Origin: Micrasema longulum
Taxonomy: Eukaryota; Arthropoda; Insecta; Trichoptera; Brachycentridae
Length of the DNA stretch: 64,000 nucleotides
NCBI GenBank assembly: GCA_022494885.1
Contig: JAGVSM010003428.1
Span: forward strand, 1 to 64,000
Direction of reading: 5' to 3'
The notes beneath the pieces were generated by a model, which saw nothing but the letters and a program-made list of their open reading frames with translations, was not told where the DNA came from and made no database searches. The position numbers and the translations under genes are program-made. Positions 1-10,204 of the stretch are shown piece by piece; position 1 is the first letter of the stretch; every line of letters starts with the position of its first letter.

Positions 1-146
1 ATTTTTTTTTTTATTTTTTTTATTTTTTATTTTATTCTTTTTTATTTTATTTTATTTTGTTTTATTTTATTTTATTTCACTTTATTTCAATTCATTTCAT
101 TTCGTTTCATTTTATTTTATTTTATTTCATTTATTTTATTTTATTA
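1..146. repeat. T-rich simple repeat
   Basis: Long run of TTTTA/TTTCA units from the first base until the TTAGGG at 147. It could be the poly(A)-type tail of a minus-strand retroelement lying left of the window, but no element body is visible on its right side. Confidence 0.8.
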
Positions 147-261
147 GGGAAACCAACACTTTTACATATATATTTAAAGTAAAAAAACAGATATTATATT
201 GTATAAACTCAGAACCAATAACAAATTTTCACATAGAGTACAAAGTTAGTCAAAGAAATAC

Positions 262-490
262 AGATATTTCTAGGCATCTACAAGGCTTATAGCCTGTCAT
301 TGGCTGGTTTGAGTGGCCACTTTGCACACTGTGTAACATTCACCATTCTGCCCATATTTTAACATATATTTTCTTTTAATTTCTTCATCTGTTAATGTTT
401 GTGAAGTTAAAGAGCTGAAATCTTTATTTATGCGGATGAGATTCATCTAATTGAACTATTTCACCTACAAAAGAGGCAAGGTCTCGTATA
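262..490 (-). repeat. Family A copy
   Basis: Shares with the best family A copy (9484-9873, opposite orientation) the arm around 'ggcatctacaaggcttat', the block 'gtggccactttgcacactg' and the block 'gaagttaaagagctgaaa'. It ends near 'cacctacaaaagaggcaa', an internal segment also seen at 7330. The second arm is missing, so this is a partial copy. Confidence 0.75.
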
Positions 491-492
491 TA

Positions 493-1373
493 TATTTTTT
501 TATTTGATGAATCTCACCTATTTTTTTAACCAATAAAATGAAATGAATTTCAATTATTATTTTAATTTAAAAACGTCTGCAAGAATAACAAATATAATTT
601 GATGATGAGTGAGAGATGATTCCACAACCAAGCCAGTCTTTAAATAAAAATTAATAATATGTAAGATAGTATTTTTTTTTTTATAATAAATCTTAAGGTA
701 AAAATATCACTCATCATTAAAATAAATATGGCAATACTTACAATTATTTTTATTTTCATTGTTGTTGTTTTTTTTTAATTTGTTTTTATTTATATAAAAC
801 CAACAGTACTATTTTTTCAAAAGCTTAAAAAAATTATTTTTATTTTTCAGTTCGCTGCGGAGGAGCGGCGGGGCTGTATTTCGGATTTTCTGTGTTGACT
901 GTTGCAGAAATATTTTATTTTTTAGCCATTCGCATTTATAAATTTTATACACGACGTGATTAAAATTTCAAATATATCTAATCAATTTGTCACACACAAA
1001 CATATTCTTATATGTGCTCTAATAATAACACTATGCAAGAATACATATATTTTGTTTAACACATATATGTCTGAACGTTAAATTTAAATTTGGATACATT
1101 ATATTCTTAATAAATGTTTTCCCCATTTTAAAAATAAAAAAATCCCGACTTGCATAAAACTGAATTTTATGAATTTTTATATTTTTCCTTGTGGTAGTCT
1201 GATCTTAAGTTTTTCTCTGGTATTATGATCATGTAAAAGTTGACTTTCATTTATTTTGTCCAAAATTCTGTAATTTAAAAAATAAATTTAACATATTGAG
1301 CATAACTTTGGGGTCAAACCTTTGATTAAATGTTATTAAATATTTGTGTATTACCACTTACCGACTATTTTAT
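493..1373. other. AT-rich tract without recognised gene
   Basis: No open frame with recognisable protein content. A short stretch at about 985-1035 (acatattcttatatgtgctct) resembles 45379-45420 and 33605-33630, so a small dispersed repeat is present. A GC-richer stretch at 855-880 has no counterpart I can identify. Confidence 0.5.
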
Positions 1374-1412
1374 GTCTACTGGTTTTGAGAAGTTCTCGTC
1401 TCTTCGTCAGGA
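1374..1412 (-). other. Hammerhead-like motif (degenerate)
   Basis: On the minus strand CCTGACGA is followed by a short AGA/TCT helix and then CAAAAC. This matches the order of the type I hammerhead core (CUGAUGA, stem II, GAAA) with substitutions in both boxes. Such motifs are known in the terminal repeats of Penelope-like elements and in some other retroelement 3' ends. No adjacent RT or endonuclease frame is visible here. Confidence 0.3.
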
Positions 1413-1589
1413 CACTGTATTTGTTATTCATGTATCACTGACTTGACGTTATTGTATCAATTTTAAATAAAAAATTCTTAAAGCTTTGTAGTGAAATATT
1501 GCTAACTTGTTTTATTTTTTACTATTTCTTTGGATACAAATACAATGTTGTTTAATTCCTAGACAAGAAATTATGATTGAAATTTATTA

Positions 1590-1985
1590 CAACAAAAGAA
1601 AAAAACATTTTTGAGAAAGAATATGGAAGTCTGTCATTTGCTGGTTCAAGTGTCTTCTTATATATGTATTAAATATAATGTATTATTTACCAATTTTTCT
1701 GTGTTCGAACATTGACATTTCTTCGATTCTCCGTTGAAACTTTTATTGATGAGGGAAAGATTCATTTGACTGAATTATTAAAACCTTCATAACAAGCAAC
1801 GCCTGAAAATACTTTTAAATGTTACTACTTCTTAAACAAGTTGGTTCAATCAATACGTAAAACTATTAGTCATTTTGACCAGCCAATGGCAGGTCATAAA
1901 CCCTATTAATGCTTGATCAACCATATTGCTTCCTTAAAATGTTCTCTATCATTCAACGAATATTTGGGCAAACACAAAATATTGT
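1590..1985 (-). mobile_element. Family A copy with both arms, diverged
   Basis: The left arm (ttattacaacaaaagaa ... tatggaagtc) and the right arm (gccaatggcaggtcataaac ... aaaatgttctctatc) are inverted relative to each other, as in the 9484 copy. The right end runs into 'caaacacaaaatattgttg', the outer terminus also seen at 28900-28920. The centre is diverged but keeps 'gattcatttgactgaatta'. Confidence 0.6.
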
Positions 1986-1989
1986 TGAC

Positions 1990-2462
1990 AAAACATTATG
2001 CTACATAAAATACCCCTGAATGTGTTTAGCTCATTTATTTTTGGCAGGAAATAGCTTGTAAATTGCGACCATAGAACATGGCTTAACTGCCTTTCACTTT
2101 GTCTCTGAGAAGTACTACCAAAGAAATTATGTATACTGGAAATAGTAACTAAACCCGCTTTCCCAATATAAAATAGCTATAAAACGACAAAAATATTTCC
2201 ACTTATCCACCACAACCCGAAAGCCGATATGTGATCGTAAAACTCCATATAAAAAACTCAAGTATAGGAAAGTGTTAACCCTTAGCTAGTGATTAAAAAA
2301 ATAGCAAAAATTCTGTTAGGAACATGTTAAAATTTAAACCATATTATTTCAAATTCAACTTTTTTTTTTTCAAATGTATACTTATAGAACCAAAATAACA
2401 TCACCAATAAAACATAATATTTACGGCTTTAGATTAAACTAGCAACCCTTAAGCAATAGCTT
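1990..2462. other. No feature seen
   Basis: AT-rich sequence with no supported gene, RNA or repeat. Confidence 0.4.
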
Positions 2463-2464
2463 AA

Positions 2465-2645
2465 TAATATGAAGGCATAATAGTCTCCAGTTACAGCTTT
2501 CCCACCACATACCGCACACCACACCTGAGGACATAAGTCTCCTTGGCGGTGCCCACATACACCGAGAAAGTGCTCGATGCCAAAGGAAAAGCCTAAAGTA
2601 GCTCTTTGTAATATTGTAGTCTTGGTATCTTTGTTCTGAAAGAAG
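2465..2645 (-). repeat. Family C copy
   Basis: Reverse-complement match to 10036-10190 and 54170-54320: 'ctttctttcagcacaaag', 'gtatgtgggcaccg', 'aaggagacttatgtcctca' and 'tgtgcggtatgtggtggg' in the same order. One frame reads CGHRQGDLCPQ followed by a CxxC pair, but another copy has an in-frame stop and the match ends just after the CxxC in all copies. I treat it as a dispersed repeat of unknown origin, not a gene. Confidence 0.7.
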
Positions 2646-2679
2646 GCAATCCAGGAGTACATTATATCCACTTTATTGG

Positions 2680-3345
2680 ATTATGGAAAAAATTAACGTT
2701 TAATCGATTAGACATAAGGATTTGCGTTCATTGCAAGAGAATTTGCTTTATAAACATAGCTTCTCTGATGATAAAGATGTTAATCTCTAAAGTGATCATG
2801 TTCAGCTATTTGGCTGCTCTTCCAATCAGCATATCGAGAGGGAGGTTTATTAGTCTGTGGTGAAATAAAATAATAAATCTTTAGATTTTTTTTTATAATT
2901 TACAATTTTTTCATTAACATTTGGTACATGTTTTATGACAATAAATAACTTGACAAATTGACATGAAAACAAAAAAAATCCCTTATTGGCATAGCCTGTG
3001 TGATACTAGATCTAGAATACGTAAATCTATGGTGTGATGCATAAAAACATACATAAAAATTTAAAAAAAACATAAAAGCAAAAATTTAATGTAACATTCA
3101 GGTTGTTTTTTTTTTATTTGAGTAAGAGTAAAGAATTTGAATATAAGAAATAGAAAAGAAAAAAAATAAATGTAGGATTTAAAAAAAAAAAAAATAGGAA
3201 AAAATACGACAGCAAATCAAAAGTTTATTAGGAAAAGAAAACATTGACATTTATATTTTTGACCCAGTTTATAAATTAGTTATTAATAGAAGAGGCTTAA
3301 TCTATAATTTTCCGTTTTGTCTATAAAGTATTAGTTATACAGTTT
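2680..3345. other. AT-rich tract, nothing supported
   Basis: Contains A-runs (for example 3181-3193) and no coding frame that I recognise. Confidence 0.4.
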
Positions 3346-3347
3346 AG

Positions 3348-3548
3348 AGGCAAGGACATTTGCATGTTTCTGTCCTGAAGTTGATTGACGAAACAGAATC
3401 TCCAGCTCTGGATTCCGTCTTTGACTATGGCGGTTTGGGTTTTGAGGGAACAAGTGCTGACAATTTCCAACAAATTTTAGACATTGGAGATATTACAACT
3501 GCCAAACATTTGAATAATCGGGAGAGGGATATGTTTTATTCTTACTAA
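3348..3548 (+). CDS. Possible host terminal exon or pseudogene fragment
   Basis: A 66-codon open frame runs from just after an in-frame TAG at 3345-3347 to TAA. Its base composition is clearly less AT-rich than its surroundings, and the residues are protein-like: acidic and mixed, with KLIDETESPALDSVFDYGG near the start. An acceptor-like 'ttatacagtttag' lies immediately upstream, so it could be a 3' terminal exon. There is no upstream ATG and no polyadenylation context I can prove. I do not recognise the family; an acidic tail of a membrane protein is one possibility, and a TE fragment is another. SINE1 begins about 90 bases downstream. Confidence 0.25.
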   Translation, partial: RQGHLHVSVLKLIDETESPALDSVFDYGGLGFEGTSADNFQQILDIGDITTAKHLNNRERDMFYSY

Positions 3549-3640
3549 GCATACTTTTTATTATTAGTTTTTGTACTATCATTAATGATTGAATAGTATT
3601 ATTAAATGCTTCACCCCATCCAATTATTTTTTATTTTTTT

Positions 3641-3848
3641 TAGGAATAACCCGCTTAGCTTCTATTTTGAGGCTTATCAGCAGGTAGAATAGAGGGAATA
3701 TGGAAAGAGGTAATGAAAAATACACCACAACACCCAGACCAATTGAGAAAAAAATCTTTCTAGGATTTTTTTCTTGCAACTGGCGGGAATCGAACCCGCG
3801 ACGCCAGTTTCACAGATAGCTGTCTAACAAACTGCGCCACGGCGCCTG
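3641..3848 (-). mobile_element. SINE1, tRNA-headed, minus strand
   Basis: Read on the minus strand, the element starts with GGCGCCGTGGCGCAGT, which contains an A-box. It continues through a tRNA-like arm to a B-box, GGTTCGATTCC (about 3787-3797). A ~130 bp body follows, ending in 'gttattcct'. A second copy at 31140-31348 matches along the whole length. The acceptor ends cannot pair as in a real tRNA, so this is a SINE head and not a functional tRNA gene. No clear target duplication is visible. Confidence 0.8.
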
Positions 3849-3869
3849 TCTTGGTGGGAGTGTTGTTAT

Positions 3870-4432
3870 ATGATAGTGTTGATTGGACAAGTGAATGATA
3901 AAGGTTTCAATTTGTCGGTAAAAAATGTATTTACAAATGTGTCACAATTACATTATGAGGATAACTTTTATTGCAACATAATAATATTAAATGTATGCTT
4001 TTACTTGCTTTCGTATACCGGTGTTGTTTTTTTGCATTTTAGTGAGAGTAAGTATATGTTGAATATTGTGTAAGATAGTGGGTATATATGTGTGAGTAAT
4101 GTATGTGTGTGACAATGTCTAGTGAATATAAGTGGACTTGAAAAATCAAAAATTAACTGTTCTTTTTTAAACCATAATGAAGAAACCTTATATATTGTAT
4201 GAAAAATAAGGTGATCAGACTTACGCTTCAGGTATCAGGTTTTATTTATCGTTTTTTAATATAGTAGATAATGGAAGGATGATTAAATATAGAAAATCAA
4301 AATGAAAAAAAATTAACGCACTTTCAATTTGTAATATATTTTTATACTGAAAAATATGTAATTTATTCCATTTAAGTAATATTTTGTTCGCAACAAAAGC
4401 ATGACATTGGTACTTAACTTAACTTCTTCTTT
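3870..4432. other. No feature seen
   Basis: A 67-codon frame at 3870-4073 has no recognisable content. The rest is AT-rich. Confidence 0.4.
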
Positions 4433-4600
4433 TTCTTCTAATTCATTCCCTTTCCGCACCTAGTGGAGCATATGGCACTGCATTGGTACACCAATCGCAG
4501 CGTATCTTGATATTTTTTTTGTTACATGAAGGAAAGATGATCAGTCTTAAGCTTCATGTGCCAGTCCAGGGACTTTGAAATATAGTATTGTAAAAACACC
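4433..4600 (-). mobile_element. SINE3 3' part, minus strand
   Basis: Reverse complement of the SINE3 body seen at 11440-11590: the blocks 'agtccctggactgg', 'gaagc.taagactgatcatc', 'caagata' and 'tgcaccactaggtgcgga' are all recognisable. The tRNA head is absent, so this copy is truncated at its 5' end. Confidence 0.65.
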
Positions 4601-4734
4601 GTTTTTAAATCAATATTTACCATCAACCATTTATATAACTAGAAAAAATTTGTTTACTTATAAAAATATCAAATTTTTAATTTCATTATTATTTTGCTCT
4701 ATCTCCAAATAGATGAAAATATGCTTCTGAGTAT

Positions 4735-4935
4735 GAAAAAGAACCAGAATCTGGTATGCGTGTGTTGGACTCGATGGCTGCTTTCAAGTAAAAAAATTGA
4801 AAGATTAAATTAAGTAGAGATAACTCTGCCTCGCGGTGATAAGTTAGTGCGTTTGCCAACCATGTTCAAGGTTCAATTTTCGGCAAGCAATTGAAGTACC
4901 AATGCAGTGCCTTTTGCACCACTGGGTGCAGATTG
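4735..4935 (+). mobile_element. SINE3 with upstream extension, internally deleted
   Basis: Upstream block 'ccagaatctgg ... actcgatggctgctttcaa' matches 7980-8020 and 41270-41290, so SINE3 has a conserved stretch upstream of its tRNA head. The head (ctgcctcgcggtgataagtt) and B-box region (aaggttcaattttc) follow. The copy then jumps to the terminal 'tgcagtgcc.tttgcaccac', skipping the middle of the body. Confidence 0.55.
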
Positions 4936-4965
4936 ATAAAAAAAAATTTTTTTTTTTCAAATATT

Positions 4966-5115
4966 ATATCAACAATATTTTGATTTTGTCCAAATTTTCG
5001 TAGACAAGGACGGGATCAAACTACCTGGGGAACTGTTAATATAAACATATTACAACAGAGATATAGAACATTTTAGAGAAGGTAATATAGAAGTTTAGGC
5101 ATCTACCAGTGGTGA
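4966..5115 (+). repeat. Family A arm
   Basis: Starts with the outer terminus 'caacaatattttgattttgt', then 'gtagacaaggacgggat', 'cctggggaactgttaat', 'acatattacaacagagatat' and 'aggcatctacc'. This matches 9484-9625. Only one arm remains. Confidence 0.7.
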
Positions 5116-5119
5116 ATGG

Positions 5120-5880
5120 TGATTTATTTACAGGTAAGCCATAAAAAAATATCATATTTTTGTACCTACAGAGGAGCTACATAATATAAAGTAAGTAATA
5201 TATAATTTAAATTAATATTTTTCTGTGGTTCTGTGTGATACAACAACTCTAATCTGTGAAATCAACTTAAACGATGTAACTTTGTAATCTATTATATTAT
5301 CTAGATATATATATATTATGCATTACTTTAATATTTATTTTATTAAAAAATAAATAATAAATACCACTATTAATTCAGTCAGAAATGTCAACTAGCCGAA
5401 TTGTTCTAGAAATTAAAAGTGCTTAAAACGGCCGCGTGGAGCGCTGTATGTCCTGTAATATGACGCATGAAAGTAATTATGGTCTTAGGTCAAAAGTACA
5501 ATCTCAAAGAAAAATAGTTTTTAAGAAACAATGTTTGAAATACTATTTTCTAAATCAAGAATCTTCAAATAATTTGTGTAATCTGCAAGTTTAATCTCAG
5601 AGAAAAAACCCACACTGAGGTTAAGACATTCAAAATATAAAATACTTATTTGTATGAAAAAAGAAGCCAAAATAATCGGCTAGTTTCTTGACTCACCGCA
5701 GGCGCTGGGCCCGTTTAATTAGTATTTACATTTATATTACGATAAAAATACAAACGGTGGAAAGGATTTAAATTAAATGGTAATTATTTATTTGTTTTTC
5801 TGTAAATAAAGTTAAAATAAAACATTATCATGGTTAATCAAATATAATGGTAAGCTGCGCATAATCGCTTCTATACACGG
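5120..5880. other. AT-rich tract with weak inverted repeat
   Basis: No gene. A short inverted match (actagccgaat near 5391, and its complement near 5676-5686) brackets about 300 bases and might be a decayed miniature element. The match is too short to call. Confidence 0.3.
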
Positions 5881-5884
5881 CTCG

Positions 5885-6030
5885 CCCCTGACATCTACAG
5901 AGCTTATGACCTATCATTGACTGGTTTAAGTGGTCCCTTAACACAATGTGTAACATTCGCCATTCTGCCCATATTTAAGTTTCAGTGCTGCAGAGCAGCG
6001 TTTATTTAATAATTAAACAATACATGTAAG
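5885..6030 (-). repeat. Family A piece joined to a second repeat
   Basis: The family A arm and 'acattcgccattctgccca' are present, followed by 'gtttcagtgctgcagagcag'. The same unusual junction partner (tttcagtgc.gcag.acagcg) follows family A at 13614-13637. Two loci sharing this join imply a composite or subfamily rather than chance. Confidence 0.55.
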
Positions 6031-6189
6031 AATTTGTTACCCACTAAAGTCTAAAGACTCTTTGGTGAGACACATTTTTTATTTTTATGACAGGTTTATA
6101 TTACATTTATTTTATTTATATTTTATAAATTTATTTATAAACAGGCACTATAAAGTATCCATAAGTTATTTTTTCAGCTCTTTTTTTTT

Positions 6190-7230
6190 CATTTAAATAT
6201 CTTTCATGTTAATGATGGTTTGTGAGAGATCATGGAACAATCTTGGAACAACGCTATTTAATGTTCGCTTTCCGAAGTAATTTGTAATTCTGGGAACAAA
6301 CAGGGAGCCCTTAGTTTTAAATCTAGTGTTGTGAGTGTGGGAAACTCTTTTTTTATATTCCGGATCAACAAAGTGACCTACAATCAATGTGTAGTCACAA
6401 AGTTGTTTTACCGGCAGGACATTACAGAATTTAAAATATACACCTTCGCCTATATGATTCGCCTCATGGATTATGCTATCCGGTACAATCTCTCTCAACA
6501 GTCTCGAATGAATATCATAAATTTTACCCAGATGAGAATGGAAGGTGAGACCCCAGACACGCACTCCGTAAGATATAATAGAATCTAACGTTTTGAAAGG
6601 TAGTATGCTTTTGATTTCATAAATCACCTCAAGCCAGTACCTTAATCTATCGCAAATTCTATCAATATGAACACCGCAGCTAAACTAAGAATCAATAATT
6701 AATCGTAAATTTTTATGATTATTTACAACATCTATAATAGGACAATTACATTTATCTGATCCTATATTTGAATTTGAATGAAGGCAAAAATTTATATGAG
6801 CTTGTATTTCTATTACAAATTCAAATTAACATTTAGTCATATATGGTGAGGATACATGAACAATTTTAGTTTTTTTAGAATTTATTACTAAGCCATAGTC
6901 ATGCGCCCATTTAATGAGATTTGAAAAATCTTCTTGAAGCATTTTTTGGGCAGTTTTTACATTTGAATGGCTTATTACAAGGGCAGTATCGTCTGCGAAT
7001 TGGAAACAATTCAAAAATTTTACGTGGTTTTCCATTTAATTACAATATATTAAGTAATGAATCGGTCCAAAGACTGATCCTTGAGCTGTTTCCATAGACA
7101 CAACTCTTTCATTACAAAAATTTTCTCAAACTTTTACTTTCATGCAACGATTTTTTAGGTAATTTTCCATAATTTTACTATATCTACCCCTTATTCCTGT
7201 AACTTCAAGAGATTTAACAAGTGTTTCATA
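6190..7230 (-). mobile_element. Jockey/CR1-type non-LTR retrotransposon remnant (RT domain and C-terminus)
   Basis: Read on the minus strand from 7230 down, one frame is followed almost throughout and interrupted by only a few stops. Motifs appear in order: a 'LVKSLEVTGIRG' segment; QGSVFGP (about 7080), corresponding to the PQGS-LGP motif of reverse transcriptases; and FADDTALV (about 6990), the catalytic YADD/FADD box. Next come 'WAHDYGLVINSKKTKIV', the region around SYGVRVWG, and a C-terminus with HNTRFKTKGSLFVPR ending in a stop at 6193. The 5' part (endonuclease and ORF1) is missing, as expected for target-primed insertion. The internal stops make it inactive. A T-run at 6181-6190 fits a short poly(A) tail. 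Confidence 0.85.
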
Positions 7231-7231
7231 T

Positions 7232-7450
7232 ATTTTTAAACATATATATTCCTTCAGTTCTTTTATTTATTGACGTTTGTGAAGTTAAAGAACTGAGACC
7301 TTAATTTATATCGGTGAGATTCATATAATGGAATTATTTCACCTACATACTAGGCAAAGCCTAAACATTTTTCAATTTCTATACTTTTTCATGGACCAGG
7401 TGGATTTATCAACAATATTTTGAGTTTATCTTATTGCAGTTAAGGGTTAA
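7232..7450 (-). repeat. Family A piece
   Basis: Matches the central and outer parts of family A: 'gaagttaaagaactgagacc', 'gtgagattcat', 'ttatttcacctacatacta', then the terminus 'caacaatattttgagttta' at 7408. It directly abuts the 5' truncation point of the 6190-7230 retrotransposon, so the latter may have inserted into a family A copy whose other part is 5885-5990. Confidence 0.6.
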
Positions 7451-7944
7451 AATAAAAATCGACTGCTGAAGTTCAAGTAAAAAACGTGTAAAAAAGGTGG
7501 TTAAACAAACGTAAAATGTAAAACAACAGTAATAAAAGAAAACACTTTTTTGTGTATTTGCCAGTTTGCACCCACAAAAAATACAACGTTTTTTATCGAA
7601 TACATTAAAGGAAACTCTTTCGTGTTATTTCACATACATATTTACGCACATAAAAAAACAGCCACGTGTTTTTACTTAGGTCATTATAAGGAACACAATA
7701 GATATCCGAAAGTATGTGGAAGCGGATAATAATGATATAAAGAAGCTATGTTATCTTAACGTCCCATTTTGCCATACAAATGGATCATATATAAGTATAG
7801 TGGGGTGTTATAACATTTTTATTTATTTGATAAAGAATTCAATAAAATAACAACTCCGTTTGGTTTGTTTTTATTCTAAAATAAATAAACAACATAAAAA
7901 AACATTAAAAAATATATTTCCTAAAATCTTGGTGAATCTGTGTT
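7451..7944. other. No feature seen
   Basis: AT-rich sequence without a supported feature. Confidence 0.4.
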
Positions 7945-8325
7945 GTCCGGGTGGATGAAGAATTCAGTTCTGTTCTGGCAATCAAACCAGAACTTTTTTT
8001 GACTCGGTGGCTACTCTCAGGTGAAATCTCAAATAACAAAAATCAAGTAGAGATAAGTCCGCTTCGTTGGGTAGTCATTGGCGTGTTTGTCTACCATGTT
8101 TTATTCACTAGGTTCGATTCCTGGAAAAGTAGACGTGATGTTTTGGTTTAGCGGGTCGTTCTACCCAGCAGTATTTCATTTTTCATGGACTAGCGCTTGA
8201 AGCATAAGACTGATCATCTTACCTTCCGAGTAATAAAAATGATTAAAATACGCTAGAAATGCGTTACCATTGCAGTGCCCTATGCATTACTGGGCTTGGG
8301 TAAATAAATAATGGTGATGAGAATG
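7945..8325 (+). mobile_element. SINE3 copy with upstream extension
   Basis: The upstream block around 'gactcggtggctactctcag' is shared with 41270 and 4770. The tRNA-like head runs from about 8057, with the A-box region 'gttgggtagtcattgg' and B-box 'aggttcgattcctgg' (8109-8123). The body has 'gaagcataagactgatcatc' and ends near 'cctatgcattactgggc'. A 66-codon frame over this stretch is incidental. Confidence 0.7.
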
Positions 8326-8329
8326 TAAC

Positions 8330-8825
8330 TATACAACAAATAATTTTTGAAAAGAGAAATCACAATCTGGCTGAAGAAATTTTGTATAGAAGAAATAAAA
8401 AAATATATTGAAAGACGTAGTTATGTAAAATCGAACACTGTAATAAAACAAGTTTCCTTAGTGAGAAGGAAAATTAATTTCGTATAAAAAATATTTTGCA
8501 CAGTACAAAAATTTTTAAAATTTTAAAAATTAAAAAACTATGCCATTTTGGGGGTGGAAAGGCAATAATAATTATGAAAATTTTGATACAAATTTTTGTC
8601 TTTTTTCCCTTAAGATAAGTTCTTTCATTAATTTTTGTTCTTCATTAAACGTTCTTATTTTATGCGATCAATAAATTATTTTCCCTTTGTTCCACATTCC
8701 TTCCTAAGTGGAGTATTAAGACATCACCAGCAAGCGCTCTTCCCTCCTCTCACGTCAATCCTGCGTCTCTTAGTTCCGAATAAATTCAAAAGTTTGTCAT
8801 CGAAAGCTCATCTGGATGGCAGGAG
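8330..8825. other. No feature seen
   Basis: AT-rich to about 8690, then somewhat GC-richer sequence leading into the RT remnant on the other strand. The part at 8690-8825 may be a diverged 3' extension of that remnant. Confidence 0.3.
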
Positions 8826-8829
8826 TTCT

Positions 8830-9132
8830 TAGCTACGAAAAAGAAGCAGAACTTGGTATTCGCAACACGTGTCTAAGCCAGGTCCACCGCCGCACCCTCA
8901 AAACGCTCGTTACAGAAAGGTGCTGCGTCCATTCTTGGACTTCAATGCTAGTTATGAAATTAAACCATCTTATGTGTAATAATGTCGTCAAGTGCATACT
9001 CTCAAAACTCAGAAATCTGGTATCTCGAGTTTTTGTAGGGTACCAGGATTCAAATCCACATAATAATACCTTACCCTCAAAATGCATGCTATCAATACTT
9101 CGCAACAGTTCAATGTTTAACATGGCATACAC
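8830..9132 (-). mobile_element. Non-LTR RT C-terminal remnant
   Basis: A 99-codon minus frame resembles the domain downstream of RTE-type reverse transcriptases. VLLCGFESW is the counterpart of the usual 'LLYGCETW', followed by a charged stretch and then RRWTWLRHVLRI, the counterpart of 'RLRWLGHVLRMP'. The order and spacing of the two signatures fit; individual residues have drifted. The stretch is also GC-richer than its flanks. The RT catalytic part is absent. The overlapping 106-codon plus frame is a shadow. Confidence 0.55.
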
Positions 9133-9139
9133 GTAATTA

Positions 9140-9482
9140 TGTGAGATGCTCCTTATTTAGTTCCTTACAAAGTTTAGTAATTTTCAAGAAGATTTAGTAA
9201 ACAATAAGTTTTACTTAACCCATGTTAAATTATGTTTAATTACGTCGGATACAGCTATTCGTAGTAAAATAAAATGAAACCCGTACCAAGTACAGATCCT
9301 CCATGTTAAATTATATGTGGCGAGGCGTGACGATAATTGGTAAATAGAATTTTGTAAACGTCACAGCGCAAATGGATAACAAGGAAATGGAGTGAATGGA
9401 CTGACCTTTTTTAAAATTTGTATTATTTATCTTGCTTAACTGCTTAAACGGCAAAAATCCACACTGTAACATATTTATTTTT
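9140..9482. other. No feature seen
   Basis: No supported gene or repeat. Confidence 0.4.
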
Positions 9483-9483
9483 C

Positions 9484-9873
9484 AACAATATTTTGAGTTT
9501 GTCCAAATTTTTGTAGACAAGGACTGGATTCAACTCCCTGGGGAGTTGTTCATATTAACATATTACAACACAGATGAAGAACATTTAAGATAAGGTCATA
9601 TAGAAGTCTAGGCATCAACAGGGCTTATAACCTGTAAATGGCTGAATCTCACCCGCATAAATAAAGGTTTCAGCTCTTTAACTTTACAAACATCAACAGA
9701 TGAAAGAATTGAAGGAATAAAGATGTTTAAATATAGGCAGAATAGTGAATGTTACACAGTGTGTAAAGTGGCCACTTAAACCAGCCATTGACAGGTCATA
9801 AGCCCTGTAGATGCCTAGATTTCTATATTACCTTTTCCTAAATGTTTTTTATCTCTGTTGTAAAATGTTAATA
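9484..9873 (+). mobile_element. Family A, best copy: miniature element with long inverted arms
   Basis: The left arm (about 9553-9644) and right arm (about 9782-9873) are inverted complements over about 90 bases: 'acatattacaaca.agat', 'gaacattta', 'aaggt.atatagaa.tctag', 'gggcttat.acctgt' and 'atggctg' all pair. The ~140 bp centre is unique and carries 'ggtttcagctctttaactt' and 'cacagtgtgtaaagtggcc', which fixes orientation. A further outer segment (9484-9552, 'ttttgagtttgtccaaat') is present only on the left here but lies on the other side at 28860-28920. No ORF: this is non-autonomous. The transposase source is not in the window. Confidence 0.8.
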
Positions 9874-9909
9874 TTTATTTTTATTGTCACAGTAATTTCA
9901 AGGTTTTAA

Positions 9910-10200
9910 AAAGTTTTGTAATCATTTCGGCGAATTGATCATGTCCAATCAATTAAATCCCAGTCAGTGAAGAATTCACTTTTCCTCTTTTCTCAATCCA
10001 ATTAAGTACATATTATGTACTTCTTGATTACTTTCTTTCAGCACAAAGATGTTAAGGCTACCAGATTTCAGAGAGCTCCTTCGGGCAGCTTTTCTCGTTT
10101 AAAAACGAGCAAATTTTCCGTGTATGTGGGCACCGAAAAGGAGACTTATGTCCTCAGATACGGTGTGCGGTATGTGGTGGGCAAGCTGTCATAGTAAATC
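9910..10200 (+). repeat. Family C copy, longest
   Basis: Runs from 'aatcatttcggcgaattg' through 'cccagtcagtgaagaattc', 'tacatattatgtacttct', 'gagctccttcgggcag' and 'ccgtgtatgtgggcacc' to 'ggtatgtggtgggcaag'. The same blocks occur in the same order at 54050-54345, on the minus strand at 2465-2645, and in the split copy at 54346/55280. No terminal repeats or tail are visible, and the coding potential is inconsistent between copies. Confidence 0.75.
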
Positions 10201-10204
10201 CATA

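Noticed and set aside
2508..2600. Zinc-finger or nuclear-receptor exon suggested by CAVCGGKA
   Set aside because: The same DNA occurs as family C elsewhere with stops in this frame, and the similarity ends right after the CxxC.
3776..3848. tRNA gene on the minus strand
   Set aside because: A- and B-boxes are present, but the acceptor ends do not pair and a long body repeated at 31140 follows; it is the SINE1 head. The same applies to the other tRNA-like heads.
5387..5690. MITE with actagccga ends
   Set aside because: The inverted match is only about 11 bases with poor extension; not distinguishable from chance in AT-rich DNA.
8816..9136. Plus-strand 106-codon frame
   Set aside because: The opposite strand carries recognisable RT C-terminal signatures over the same bases, so the plus frame is a shadow.
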